From Spirosoma telluris (GTDB lineage: Bacteria > Bacteroidota > Bacteroidia > Cytophagales > Spirosomataceae): a DNA stretch of 64,000 nt. A model generated the notes under the pieces. The model worked only from the letters and a program-made list of their open reading frames with translations. It was not told where the DNA came from and ran no database searches. This document shows positions 1 through 8,065 of the stretch, in pieces (position 1 is the stretch's first letter; each line of letters begins with the position of its first letter). The DNA is taken from assembly GCA_003259005.1 (NCBI GenBank), contig QLII01000002.1, positions 1 to 64,000 on the forward strand, given 5' to 3'. The translations under genes were made by a program, and so were the position numbers.

Positions 1-1160
1 CCTAAACCCGGTTTTTGTACTTTCACCGTACCAGAGACACTCAATTTCAAGACTGAATCCCGTCAAAATTGCCGTCGTAGCTTTGCTGGCAATGGCTTTC
101 AGATTTTATCGAACGAGAAAACCGGAATAACAGCCGCCAGTTTACCCGATCCAACAATGAATTCGCCGGTGGGTCTACGTCGCAGCCGTGGGGCATTTGG
201 GCAGGGCATAAAGTAACCAATCAGGGCATTCTTTGGATCGAGCGTCATCACTTCGTTGATGATGTCGAGTTGGCCGAATGCGTGCTTTCATCATACACAT
301 TATGGGCGTATTTGGCCGGGACAATCTTGCCTTTCCCCTGTTTGAGGTATTCTTCGGCTTTTCCAGTTTACAGCCAGAATAAAGTCTTTGTCCTTCTGCG
401 AAGCATTCACTTCCAGCAGCGTGCTGGCCTGTTCGGTGGTAGCAGGAGAAGAAAACCAGCCGTGCGATTTGCCTTTCCCGGCCCGTGCCAGGTCAAAACT
501 GATACCCGGCATTTCAACTGAAACTTGATGCTCAGGCGCCCCGTTTTTGGCTCTACGCTGATAAAGCTGATATAGCCTTTAAGTTTTTCTTAAACGTGCT
601 GATCGGTACATCGCCCTGATTATCAGGCGGCACCGAAAAGCGCGTGCTGGCCACTACATACTCGGTGTTTTCGGTAATGAAAGGCGACGAGTGATTGCCA
701 CCCGAGTTGGGCAGTTCCAGAATTTCCTCGGTTCGGAATGTCGAGAGGCTAATCCGGGCGACGCGGGGCGTATGTTGGCGTTGCCGAAGGCCCAGCGGCC
801 ATCGTGTTCGCCCTGGTTTGTGACAGCGAAATATGGTGAAGATCGTCCCAGGAATAAAGCCATGGGACGTGTTGAGCATGGGTTTGGTCTCTTCACTGTA
901 ACCCCATCCATTTTCCGGAAATACCGAGAAGACCGGAATAATTTTCAACATCCGCCCTGACGGTATGCCATATACGGACATCTGCCCGTTGAACCCGCCC
1001 GACAGGAAATTGTAGAATTCGTCGTGTTTGCCGGGGGCCACATACACTTTTTCGGCGGCATCGCTCGCAATAGCGGAGCCCGCGTCTTTCGGTTTACAAC
1101 CCGTCAGGCTGATACCCAAAGCGCTACGGCAGCAAAAATTGATAGGGATCTTAGTTGCAT
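1..1160 (-). pseudogene. nosZ: Nitrous-oxide reductase NosZ, N-terminal part, frameshifted, runs off left edge
   Basis: NosZ reduces N2O to N2 with copper centres in the periplasm, as the last step of denitrification. Reading the minus strand from an ATG at 1158-1160 gives a signal peptide with a lipobox-like LTGC, then a beta-propeller-type stretch (YVAPGKHDEFYNFLSGGFNG, ENGWGYSEETKPMLNTSHGF, GEHDGRWAFGNAN, SGGNHSSPFITENTEYVVA) typical of NosZ. The pieces fall in different frames. Near 1104 one G is missing from a GGG run, and similar breaks lie near 845-860, 760-790 and 520-590. The window ends inside the gene, so the C-terminal CuA part is not visible. The cytochrome c gene lies 32 nt upstream in the same direction. 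A lipoprotein-like start and a cytochrome partner suggest the clade II (Sec-exported) type. The frameshifts look like sequencing errors. Confidence 0.82.
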
Positions 1161-1192
1161 TATCGTGAATGGTTGATATATACTGAGTGTTT

Positions 1193-1652
1193 TTATTTCT
1201 CGCCGTCGTTTGAGCGCATAAATTCCACCATTGAGCGGGCTTCGGCTTCCGACAGGTTTTGGTTCGGCATCCGAACCAGACAGAGTTCGAGCAATTTCTG
1301 GGCTTCAGCATCTTTTCCCAGCATCATGTCCACGTTCAGAATCATATTCATGATCCATTCGGGTTTACGCCGGGATGTCACGCCCTTCCAGCCGGGTCCA
1401 CCAGTTTCGTTTCGTCGAGCCGGTGGCAGGACCCGCATTTCACATCATAAATGCCTTTCCCCTTTTACCATCGCGCCATCGAGGGACTGGATAAGACCAC
1501 TTCTTTCACTTCCGTTCCGTGAATCTCTTCCTGCGATACGGCCGCGCCGGATCGGTGGGGGCTTCCTCGGCCCGTTGTTTGGCGCCATCCGATGAGCAGC
1601 CATACCAGCCGACTGAGAGCGCTAGTAACACGAGTGTAACCGTCTTTTTCAT
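1193..1652 (-). pseudogene. c-type cytochrome lipoprotein, probable electron donor to NosZ, frameshifted
   Basis: An ATG at 1650-1652 starts a lipoprotein signal (MKKTVTLVLLALSVGWYGCS). The heme-binding motif CGSCH lies near 1428-1442, and the mature part ends with KPEWIMNMILNVDMMLGKDA and a helix up to FMRSNDGEK, as in small periplasmic cytochromes c. Intact length would be about 150 aa with one heme. The frame breaks at least four times, near 1535, 1482, 1455 and 1400, each in a C or G run. It sits directly upstream of nosZ on the same strand, so it probably feeds electrons to NosZ. That role is inferred from position; the heme motif is seen directly. Confidence 0.78.
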
Positions 1653-1682
1653 GATTATTTTGTTTTTGTTCTTCCATCAAAT

Positions 1683-1700
1683 AAAGAATAATGTATCTTT
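1683..1700 (-). promoter_or_regulatory. AAAGA-N8-TCTTT inverted repeat upstream of cytochrome c/nosZ
   Basis: A 5-8-5 inverted repeat 31 bp upstream of the cytochrome c start. Read on the minus strand, the 26 nt around it match 20 of 26 positions of the element before ric (1785-1810). It is a candidate operator or promoter core for the nos operon. Confidence 0.5.
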
Positions 1701-1742
1701 TATTCTTTGACCCCAAAGTAACGCCTTCTCCAAAGCCTAAAT

Positions 1743-1758
1743 CCTGATTAAAATCAGG
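1743..1758. promoter_or_regulatory. FNR/DNR-like palindrome CCTGAT-N4-ATCAGG in the nosZ/ric divergent region
   Basis: A perfect 6-4-6 palindrome, CCTGATTAAAATCAGG. It has the geometry of the CRP/FNR-family box TTGAT-N4-ATCAA. It lies between the two divergent genes, and the same CCTGAT-N4-ATCAGG form recurs before norB at 5126-5141. It is a likely site for an oxygen- or NO-responsive CRP/FNR-type activator; no such regulator gene is in the window. Confidence 0.55.
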
Positions 1759-1790
1759 TCGCCACCGTTTATTTGTCAATATTCAGAATA

Positions 1791-1808
1791 AAAGACCCCG
1801 TTATCTTT
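1791..1808 (+). promoter_or_regulatory. AAAGA-N8-TCTTT inverted repeat upstream of ric
   Basis: This inverted repeat lies 48 bp before the ric start and has the same 5-8-5 spacing as copies at 1683-1700 and 5178-5195. Its right half gives TATCTTTA, which resembles the Bacteroidetes -7 box TAnnTTTG, so it may combine promoter and operator. Confidence 0.5.
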
Positions 1809-1856
1809 ATATCCAAATTAGTGAATCTATTATTGACCGTTATTTAGTTACATACC

Positions 1857-2585
1857 ATGGAAATGGCTTTTGATTTTGAGACCCCTGCCCTAACGGTAGG
1901 CGAAATAGTAGCCGCCCACATTCGGACGGCCGAAGTATTTAAACGCCTGAACATTGATTTTTGCTGTAATGGCAAGCGTACCTTATTCGAAGCCTGTGTG
2001 CGGGCCAACGTACCGCTAAAAACGGTCGTGGAAACCTTACACAAGCTACCAACCGAAGAACGCCGGTCCTCTGAAAAATTCGATGAGTGGGAACTTGGTT
2101 TTCTGGCCGATTACGTCCTGGCCGTACACCACGGGTACCTCTACGATAATCTGCCGTTCATTGAAGAACTCGTAGTAAAAGTAGCAGCCAAACACGGCGA
2201 CCGGTATCCGGCCCTGCTCCTTGTTCAACAGGCCTACGTAGTGTTAAAAGCCGATTTACTGGCGCATTTACAGAAAGAAGAAATTGCCCTTTTCCCGATC
2301 ATTAAAGAACTGGCGGCTGCCAAACGTAAACCGGCCACACTCCTGACCGGGCGACCTTTATCCATTAAGGCTCCCGTTGCCTGTATGGAACATGAACACC
2401 AGGATGCCGGATCGCTGCTGTTTCAGATTAGGGAACTGACCAATGATTATACACCCCCGGCGGATGCCTGCAACTCACATCGCCTGATGCTGGCCAAACT
2501 CGCTGAGCTTGAAGCCGATTTAATGCAGCACATCCATCTTGAAAATAACATCCTGTTTCCGAAGGCTATAGCCCTGGAGAAGTAG
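1857..2585 (+). CDS. ric: Iron-sulfur cluster repair di-iron protein (RIC/ScdA/YtfE family)
   Basis: A 242-aa protein of the usual RIC length. The N-terminal ScdA-type domain carries the redox motif NIDFCCNG near residue 40, after TVGEIVAAHIRTAEVFKRL. The C-terminal hemerythrin-like helical bundle has the expected His/Glu ligands: AVHHGYLYDNLPFIEE, LAHLQKEEIALFPII, CMEHEHQDAG and LMQHIHLENNILFPKA. The family restores Fe-S clusters damaged by nitric oxide and oxidants in the cytoplasm. It is divergent from nosZ and follows the shared operators, which fits an NO-stress role. ATG at 1857 or 1863 are both possible starts. The frame is intact. Confidence 0.9.
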   Translation: MEMAFDFETPALTVGEIVAAHIRTAEVFKRLNIDFCCNGKRTLFEACVRANVPLKTVVETLHKLPTEERRSSEKFDEWELGFLADYVLAVHHGYLYDNLPFIEELVVKVAAKHGDRYPALLLVQQAYVVLKADLLAHLQKEEIALFPIIKELAAAKRKPATLLTGRPLSIKAPVACMEHEHQDAGSLLFQIRELTNDYTPPADACNSHRLMLAKLAELEADLMQHIHLENNILFPKAIALEK

Positions 2586-2659
2586 AATGCGTACTGGTTT
2601 GTGGGTCAGTTTGCTTATTTTAGCTACAAATCGCACAAACGACCCAGTAAAACGGCGAA

Positions 2660-2673
2660 TTACAACCTTGTAA
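2660..2673. promoter_or_regulatory. Palindrome TTACAA-CC-TTGTAA before the Rrf2 gene
   Basis: A perfect 6-2-6 inverted repeat ending 4 nt before the Rrf2 ATG, so it overlaps the ribosome-binding region. Rrf2 regulators often repress themselves through such sites. A related palindrome sharing the TTAC...GTAAAC pattern follows the gene at 3125-3143. Confidence 0.35.
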
Positions 2674-2677
2674 ACCT

Positions 2678-3098
2678 ATGATTTCTAAAACGAGTGGCTA
2701 TGCAATCCGGGGATTGGTTTATCTGGCCCTGAAAAGTTCGGACGTGTCCAAAGTGGGTATTCATGAACTAGCGGATGAATTAAACGTACCGCAACCGTTT
2801 TTGGGTAAAATCATGCAGGGGCTTGTTCGGCGCGACATTATCAGCTCGACCAAAGGCCCGAACGGTGGCTTTTTTATCAACGAACGAACCCTGGCGACGC
2901 CGATCATCGAGGTGGTCGACGCCATTGATGGCTGGGCATCTTTCGTCGCTGCTTTCTGGATTACCCGAATGCAACAGCCAAAAGCCGTGCCCGCTGCATC
3001 ATCATGTCGTTGAATTTCGGGATTCGCTCCAGCATGCGCTGGAAACGTTGACCGTTCATGACCTGGTGCTGGATATAGAAGGGGCTTGTCCGTATTGA
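2678..3098 (+). pseudogene. Rrf2-family transcriptional regulator (NsrR-like), frameshifted
   Basis: The N-terminal winged helix (MISKTSGYAIRGLVYLAL, LAKxL-like ELADELNVPQPFLGKIMQGL, STKGPNGGFF) is classic Rrf2. The C-terminal cysteines that would hold an Fe-S cluster (ECNSQKPCPLHHHVVEFRDS) lie in another frame from about 2945. Restoring one base in GGCTGG near 2930 and one in CTGGATT near 2958 rejoins them as LGIFRRCFLGLPECN. The cysteine set, with ric upstream and norB downstream, suggests an NO-sensing NsrR-type repressor. This is inference; IscR-like sensing is the alternative. Confidence 0.78.
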
Positions 3099-3124
3099 AA
3101 CGATTGGACAATCCATCACACGAG

Positions 3125-3143
3125 GAGTTTACCGTGTAAACTC
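3125..3143. promoter_or_regulatory. Perfect inverted repeat GAGTTTAC-CGT-GTAAACTC before the fasciclin gene
   Basis: An 8-3-8 hairpin followed by T6. It could be the terminator of the Rrf2 gene or an Rrf2 operator in front of the fasciclin gene 24 nt downstream. A second half site, AGTAAACT, follows it. The sequence alone does not decide between the two. Confidence 0.4.
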
Positions 3144-3167
3144 ATTTTTTAGTAAACTAAATAATTC

Positions 3168-3725
3168 ATGAAAACCTATATACTCACTGTCCTTTTTGCT
3201 GGGACATTGCTTGCCTGCGACTCAACGTCTTCGCAACAGGAAGCCTCTTCTGGTACAGCCAGTACAGAGCAAACCCCGGCAGGCCAGTCGGCTGTTGAGG
3301 ATAACGATTCACAGAAAGATGTTGTCAAAGTAGCCATCGGATCGCCTGACCATACCACGCTGGTGAAAGCGGTTCAGGCCGCTGATCTGGTCAATGTGTT
3401 ATCAAATGCCGGACCCTTTACCGTTTTCGCCCCGACCAATGCCGCTTTTGCAGCCTTGCCCGCTGGTACGGTTGATGAGTTACTGAAGCCCGAAAACAAG
3501 GAAAAACTGGCGGATATTCTTCAATACCATGTTTCGGTAGCGGGTTATCCACTCGAAAATCTGCACGATGGACAGATTATTAATCAGGTCAACGGCGGCA
3601 ATGCCACCATTACCGTGAAGGATGGTAACTATAAAATCAATGATGCCAACATCATTGCCACCGTCAAAGCGTCAAACGGTATTGTTCACGTCATCGACAA
3701 GGTCATTTTGCCACCGACGAAATAG
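3168..3725 (+). CDS. Fasciclin-domain lipoprotein
   Basis: A 185-aa protein. A lipoprotein signal (ILTVLFAGTLLAC, Cys at about residue 17) leads into a Ser/Thr/Gln-rich linker, then one FAS1 domain from about residue 55. The domain shows the H1 motif GPFTVFAPTNAAFAALP and the H2 motif ASNGIVHVIDKVILPP. Single-FAS1 lipoproteins in Bacteroidota sit on the outer membrane or in the periplasm and are thought to bind carbohydrate or protein. Its position between the Rrf2 and nor genes suggests co-regulation with NO metabolism, but no catalytic role is evident. Confidence 0.85.
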   Translation: MKTYILTVLFAGTLLACDSTSSQQEASSGTASTEQTPAGQSAVEDNDSQKDVVKVAIGSPDHTTLVKAVQAADLVNVLSNAGPFTVFAPTNAAFAALPAGTVDELLKPENKEKLADILQYHVSVAGYPLENLHDGQIINQVNGGNATITVKDGNYKINDANIIATVKASNGIVHVIDKVILPPTK

Positions 3726-3794
3726 CTAACCGGCTTTCAAAGTCGTACCCGCTAACCACCTTCGGTTTGTAAGTACGTCTACGGGTCTACCCAC

Positions 3795-5057
3795 ATGGCA
3801 ACAAGGCTTCTTTCAAACCATCCCGTACAGGAAACCCGGGCTAATCAGCGTAACTGGCGAACCGCTCTAGGCTGGTGGGTGGTAGCGGGTGCCCTTGGTG
3901 TGTTAATCCGTTACCAATTGGTATACCCCGTGGCTGGGTTGACCTATCCGTTTTTGCTCCATGCCCATTCCCATGTGGTGCTGCTGGGCTGGACATTCAA
4001 TGCCCTGTTCCTGGCCCTGGCAGCCACGTTCGGGTCTGGGTTACGCTTATCCGCGTATCGAAAAGTTTGGGTGGGATTTCAGGTAGCTGTATTGGGCATG
4101 CTCCTGTTCTTTCCCACACAGGGGTATGCTACCGGGTCGATTGTTGCGTCGACGTTACATGTTTTCGTTTCCTATTACATGGTCTGGTGTCTTTGGCAGG
4201 ATCTTCGTTCAGACAACAGCCTGTCAGCCAGGCTGGTCAGATGGGGACTGTTCTTTTTTGTATTATCAACACTAGGGCCCTATTCGGTAGGCATTCTTAA
4301 GGCCCGACACTTACAGGAAACGATCTGGTATCCCCTGTCCATTTATTTCTACCTGCACTTTCTTTACAATGGCTGGTTCATCTTTGGGTGTCTGGCCCTG
4401 CTGTTCCGCTGGCTTGAAAATTGGGAACTGGTGCCTACCAAACAAGTTGGTAACCGTTTCATCAGGGCCATGGCGCTATCAGCTATGGGGACGCTGGCTT
4501 TATCGGCATTATGGACCAATCCTCCTGGTTGGTTGTGGCTGATCGGTGGGGGAGCGGCATTACTGCAAGCGGGTTCAGGGGTTTGGTTACTTGGGTGGCT
4601 CTGGCAAAAACGAAGCGCTTTATGTCAACAACTTGAGCCGCAGGCGTTTGCACTGGCGAGACTGGCTTTTCTGAGTCTTGGTCTGAAATTGATGTTGCAA
4701 CTCCTGTCGGCGTTACCCTGGGCAACCCAGTTGGCCTATGCCCAGCGAAATCTGGTAATCGCCTATCTGCACCTAGTCTTTATTGGGGTCATCACGTTTT
4801 TTCTGCTAGCCTGGGCGTTTCAGCAAGGATACATTCGCCGTTCCGGCCTGGCAATTGGCTTGATCAGCCTGTTTTTTATGTTGACCGAAAGTGTATTGGT
4901 AACGGAATCCCTGTGCCAACAAGGAAGCAGTTATGTTCCTCACCTAGGCGAATGGCTACTGGCCTTGTCGGTTGGCCTATGGATTGGCGTGTTGCTGCTT
5001 TGGGTCCGGCAGCTACCGGTTCACGTCTACCGGTCCTTCTCTTTATTCAGGCGTTAA
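3795..5057 (+). CDS. 12-TM membrane protein with conserved histidines, nor-cluster associated (NnrS/heme-copper oxidase-like)
   Basis: A 420-aa, very hydrophobic protein with about 12 predicted TM helices. Histidines fall at positions that could bind heme or metal: LLHAHSHVVLLGW (about residues 53-65), FYLHFLYNGWF (about 190-200) and IAYLHLVFIGV (about 320-330). The His-rich helix is reminiscent of WHAHE in NnrS proteins and of helices in heme-copper oxidase subunit I, but I cannot assign a family by eye. It lies between the fasciclin gene and norB on the same strand, 160 bp before norB. A role in NO handling or NorB maturation is plausible by context only. The frame is intact. Confidence 0.6.
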   Translation: MATRLLSNHPVQETRANQRNWRTALGWWVVAGALGVLIRYQLVYPVAGLTYPFLLHAHSHVVLLGWTFNALFLALAATFGSGLRLSAYRKVWVGFQVAVLGMLLFFPTQGYATGSIVASTLHVFVSYYMVWCLWQDLRSDNSLSARLVRWGLFFFVLSTLGPYSVGILKARHLQETIWYPLSIYFYLHFLYNGWFIFGCLALLFRWLENWELVPTKQVGNRFIRAMALSAMGTLALSALWTNPPGWLWLIGGGAALLQAGSGVWLLGWLWQKRSALCQQLEPQAFALARLAFLSLGLKLMLQLLSALPWATQLAYAQRNLVIAYLHLVFIGVITFFLLAWAFQQGYIRRSGLAIGLISLFFMLTESVLVTESLCQQGSSYVPHLGEWLLALSVGLWIGVLLLWVRQLPVHVYRSFSLFRR

Positions 5058-5125
5058 CAACCTACTGGGAGCAAAGCCTTTCATCTGCTCACTTACTCCA
5101 TTTGCTGATCCTAATCTGGTTTCCG

Positions 5126-5141
5126 CCTGATGCAAATCAGG
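5126..5141. promoter_or_regulatory. FNR/DNR-like palindrome CCTGAT-N4-ATCAGG upstream of norB
   Basis: The same palindrome as at 1743-1758 with a different 4-nt centre (GCAA). It lies 76 bp before the norB start and 36 bp before an AAAGA-N8-TCTTT repeat, nearly the same arrangement as before ric. Confidence 0.55.
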
Positions 5142-5177
5142 TTTCATGAACGTACACGCTTCCATATTTGCAGAAAT

Positions 5178-5195
5178 AAAGACCTTTTTATCTTT
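5178..5195 (+). promoter_or_regulatory. AAAGA-N8-TCTTT inverted repeat upstream of norB
   Basis: Third copy of the 5-8-5 repeat. TATCTTTT (5189-5196) with a TTTG 18 nt upstream (5167-5170) resembles the Bacteroidetes -33/-7 promoter pair, so this element probably overlaps the core promoter of norB. Confidence 0.5.
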
Positions 5196-5217
5196 TAATT
5201 AAAACTATACGATTAAC

Positions 5218-7526
5218 ATGCAATACCGTAAACTTTGGTGGGGCTTTCTGCTGGTTATGGTCGGGTCATTTTCCGTCCTGGGCTATTTCGGCTCGAAAAT
5301 ATACCGGGAGGCCCCGCCCATTCCCACCTCCGTTGTCACAACGTCTGGCCAGGTTCTTTTTTCGGGTCAGGATATAAAAGACGGCCAGAATGTCTGGCAA
5401 TCCATTGGTGGTCATTCGGTTGGTTCTATCTGGGGCATGGCGCGTATGTCGCCCCCGACTGGACGGCTGACTGGCTTCACCGGGAAGCGATGTTTATTCT
5501 CGACAACTGGTCGCAAACCACAACCGGCAAACCCTTCCTGAGCGCTAATGCCGAAACGCAGGCGGCCTTGAAAGTACGTTTGCAAAACCTGCTTCGCAAA
5601 AACACCTACGATGTAAAAACCGGCATCCTGACCGTGGCCGATATCCGGGCCGAAGCCATTTCGGCAGCCAGTCAGCATTATACGGGACTGTTTACTAATA
5701 ACGCAGCGTTGGAACGGTATCGGGATGCCTACGCCATTCCCAAAAACACGGTGAAGGACCCGGAGCGGATGCGTAAGCTCAATACGTTCTTCTTCTGGGC
5801 CTCCTGGGCCTGCGTTACTGAGCGGCCCAATCAGGTCATCAGCTATACTAACAACTGGCCGTCGGAGGAACTGGTGGGCAATAAACCCAGCACCGATCTG
5901 ATTATCTGGACGGGGTTCAGTGTCATTGTGTTACTGGCCGGGATTGGCTTGTTGATCTGGTATCATGCTGCTCACCAGGAAGGCGAAACAGACCTGAAAA
6001 CCCTGCCCAAGCACGACCCTTGCTGGGACTGGCCATAACGCCATCGATGCGGGCAACGGAAAAATATTTCTGGATCGTAACGGCCCTAATGCTGGTGCAG
6101 GTGGGCATGGGGGCCATTACGGCTCACTATGGCGTGGAAGGGCAGGCGTTTTTCGGGTTCCCCTTAGCGGAGTATCTCCCTACGCGGTGTCGCGGAGCTG
6201 GCACGTTCAACTGGCCATTTTCTGGATTGCCACGTCCTGGCTGGCAACAGGTTTGTTCATTGCCCCGGCGGTTTCGGGCCACGAGCCAAAATTTCAGCGA
6301 TTGGGCGTAAATTTCCTATTCATGGCGCTCCTGGTCATTGTAGTCGGTTCGCTGGCCGGTCAATGGTTTGGCATCATGCAGAAATTGGGCTTTGTGCAGA
6401 ATTTCTGGCTGGGTCATCAGGGGTACGAGTATGTCGATATTGGCCGATTCTGGCAGATTTTCCTGTTGATCGGATTGTTTCTGTGGTTGTTTTTGATGGG
6501 CCGCGCCATCTGGCCTGCCCTCAAACGGGGTACTGACGGGAGTCCGGCCGAAAGCCGTCATCTGCTGGCGCTGTTCCTGATATCCTCCATCGCCATTGCC
6601 GCCTTTTATGGTGCGGGACTCATGTGGGGCCGCCAAACGAACCTGGCCATTGCCGAATACTGGCGGTGGTGGGTCGTTCACCTGTGGGTGGAGGGCTTCT
6701 TCGAAGTCTTTGCGACGGTAGTGATTGCCTTTCTGTTTGTGCGGCTGGGGCTTATTGAGATAAAACGGGCCACGGGACAAGTTCTTTTTTCGACGATCAT
6801 CTTCCTCTTCGGTGGCATTATTGGCACGTTTCACCACCTGTATTTCAGCGGCACGCCCACCTCGGTAATGGCCCTGGGGCAACTTTTAGCGCCCTCGAAG
6901 TAGTGCCACTGGTGCTCATTGGTTTTGAAGCCTATCATAACCTGAGCTTAAGCCGGTCAACCGAATGGATTAAAGCCTACAAATGGCCCATTTACTGCTT
7001 TGTGGCCGTAGCGTTCTGGAACCTTGTCGGTGCGGGTGTGTTTGGCTTCCTGATCAATCCTCCACTGGCGCTTTATTACATACAGGGCTTGAATACCACC
7101 GCTGTTCATGGTCATACGGCTCTCTTCGGTGTTTACGGCATTCTGGGGATCGGACTCACGCTTTTTTCCTTACGGGCCATGGACACACGCCGGGTCTGGA
7201 AAGACGGTGTTATTCGCTTTTCCTTCTGGTCGATCAACATCGGGCTGGGGCTGATGGTGCTGCTTAGTGTGCTGCCCATTGGCTTATTACAAGCCTGGGC
7301 CAGTATCGAACACGGCCTCTGGTATGCCCGCTCTATGGAGTTTATGCAAACCGACCTGATGCAGACGCTGCGCTGGCTCCGGGCCATTGGCGATACGGTC
7401 TTTGCGGCAGGGGTGATAGCGCTGGCCTGGTTTATTCTGGGCTTGAAAACGGGCTGGTCGCTGGTAGATCCCAAACCGGAGAAATCCCCTGCTACCTATC
7501 AACTACTGGAAGAAACAAACGCCTAA
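5218..7526 (+). pseudogene. norB: Quinol-dependent nitric oxide reductase (qNor), frameshifted
   Basis: qNor reduces NO to N2O in the inner membrane with electrons from quinol. The reconstructed length, about 769 aa, is that of fused single-subunit qNor. The N-terminal NorC-like part (GQVLFSGQDIKDGQNVWQSI, NNWPSEELVGNKP) leads into a 12-TM NorB core with metal-ligand histidines and motifs such as WWVVHLWVEGFFEVFA, IIGTFHHLYFSGTP and TTAVHGHTALFGVYG. There are four breaks: G4 at about 5432, C3 at about 6017, C3 at about 6180 and G4 at about 6877. Adding one base to each run restores a continuous protein, for example MALGATFSALEVVPLVLIGF. That makes sequencing error more likely than decay. Confidence 0.88.
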
Positions 7527-7532
7527 TGCTTT

Positions 7533-7570
7533 CCGCGACCAGTACCTACTGAATTTGGTACTGGTCGCGG
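7533..7570 (+). terminator. Hairpin terminator after norB
   Basis: A perfect 14-bp stem CCGCGACCAGTACC (7533-7546) with a 10-nt loop and its complement at 7557-7570, starting 6 nt after the norB stop. No clear T-tract follows. Confidence 0.7.
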
Positions 7571-7609
7571 TATAGTTCATCCTAACTAGCAACTTCGAAC
7601 GAGTTTCCC

Positions 7610-7984
7610 ATGCGCCAGACGATCATTTACCTCTTTTTAAGTTTAGTACTGATGCAAAACAGTAGTCGGCTTGGGGTGCTGATCTGGTTTGACGTAAACC
7701 AATCGGCCATCGCACAAACCCGTTGCGAAAACCGATTTCAACCGAAAGCCCGCTGTAACGGCCACTGCGTATTGGCCAAACGGTTAAAAGCCATTGATCA
7801 ACGCGAAAAGCAGTCGGCTCAACAAGCCCAGCTACCCGAGATTCAATGGTTTATCTCCGCATTTCAATTGGTCTATACATTCAATACAACGGACAACCTG
7901 TCGAATACAAAGGTTGGCATGTCAGCTGATTACGCCCGCTACCCTGCGCCTGAACACCCTATTTACCACCCGCCCAACTGCTGA
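7610..7984 (+). CDS. Small exported Cys-containing protein preceding the TonB receptor
   Basis: A 124-aa protein. An N-terminal hydrophobic segment (IIYLFLSLVLMQ) suggests export. It is followed by a cysteine pattern CENRFQPKARCNGHC (about residues 38-52) and a lysine/glutamine-rich helix. The C-terminus has HP motifs and ends PPNC. I do not recognise a family. It stands 81 bp before a TonB receptor on the same strand, so the two may form one uptake unit. A copper-related role would suit the neighbouring copper enzyme NosZ, but that is only a guess from Cys/His content and position. Confidence 0.5.
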   Translation: MRQTIIYLFLSLVLMQNSSRLGVLIWFDVNQSAIAQTRCENRFQPKARCNGHCVLAKRLKAIDQREKQSAQQAQLPEIQWFISAFQLVYTFNTTDNLSNTKVGMSADYARYPAPEHPIYHPPNC

Positions 7985-8065
7985 CCTTTCGTTAATCTAA
8001 TCTTTACCAGCACCCTTGCGGTACTGGGCTTACTACGTATTGGATTTCATTTAGACGTAAGTGTC

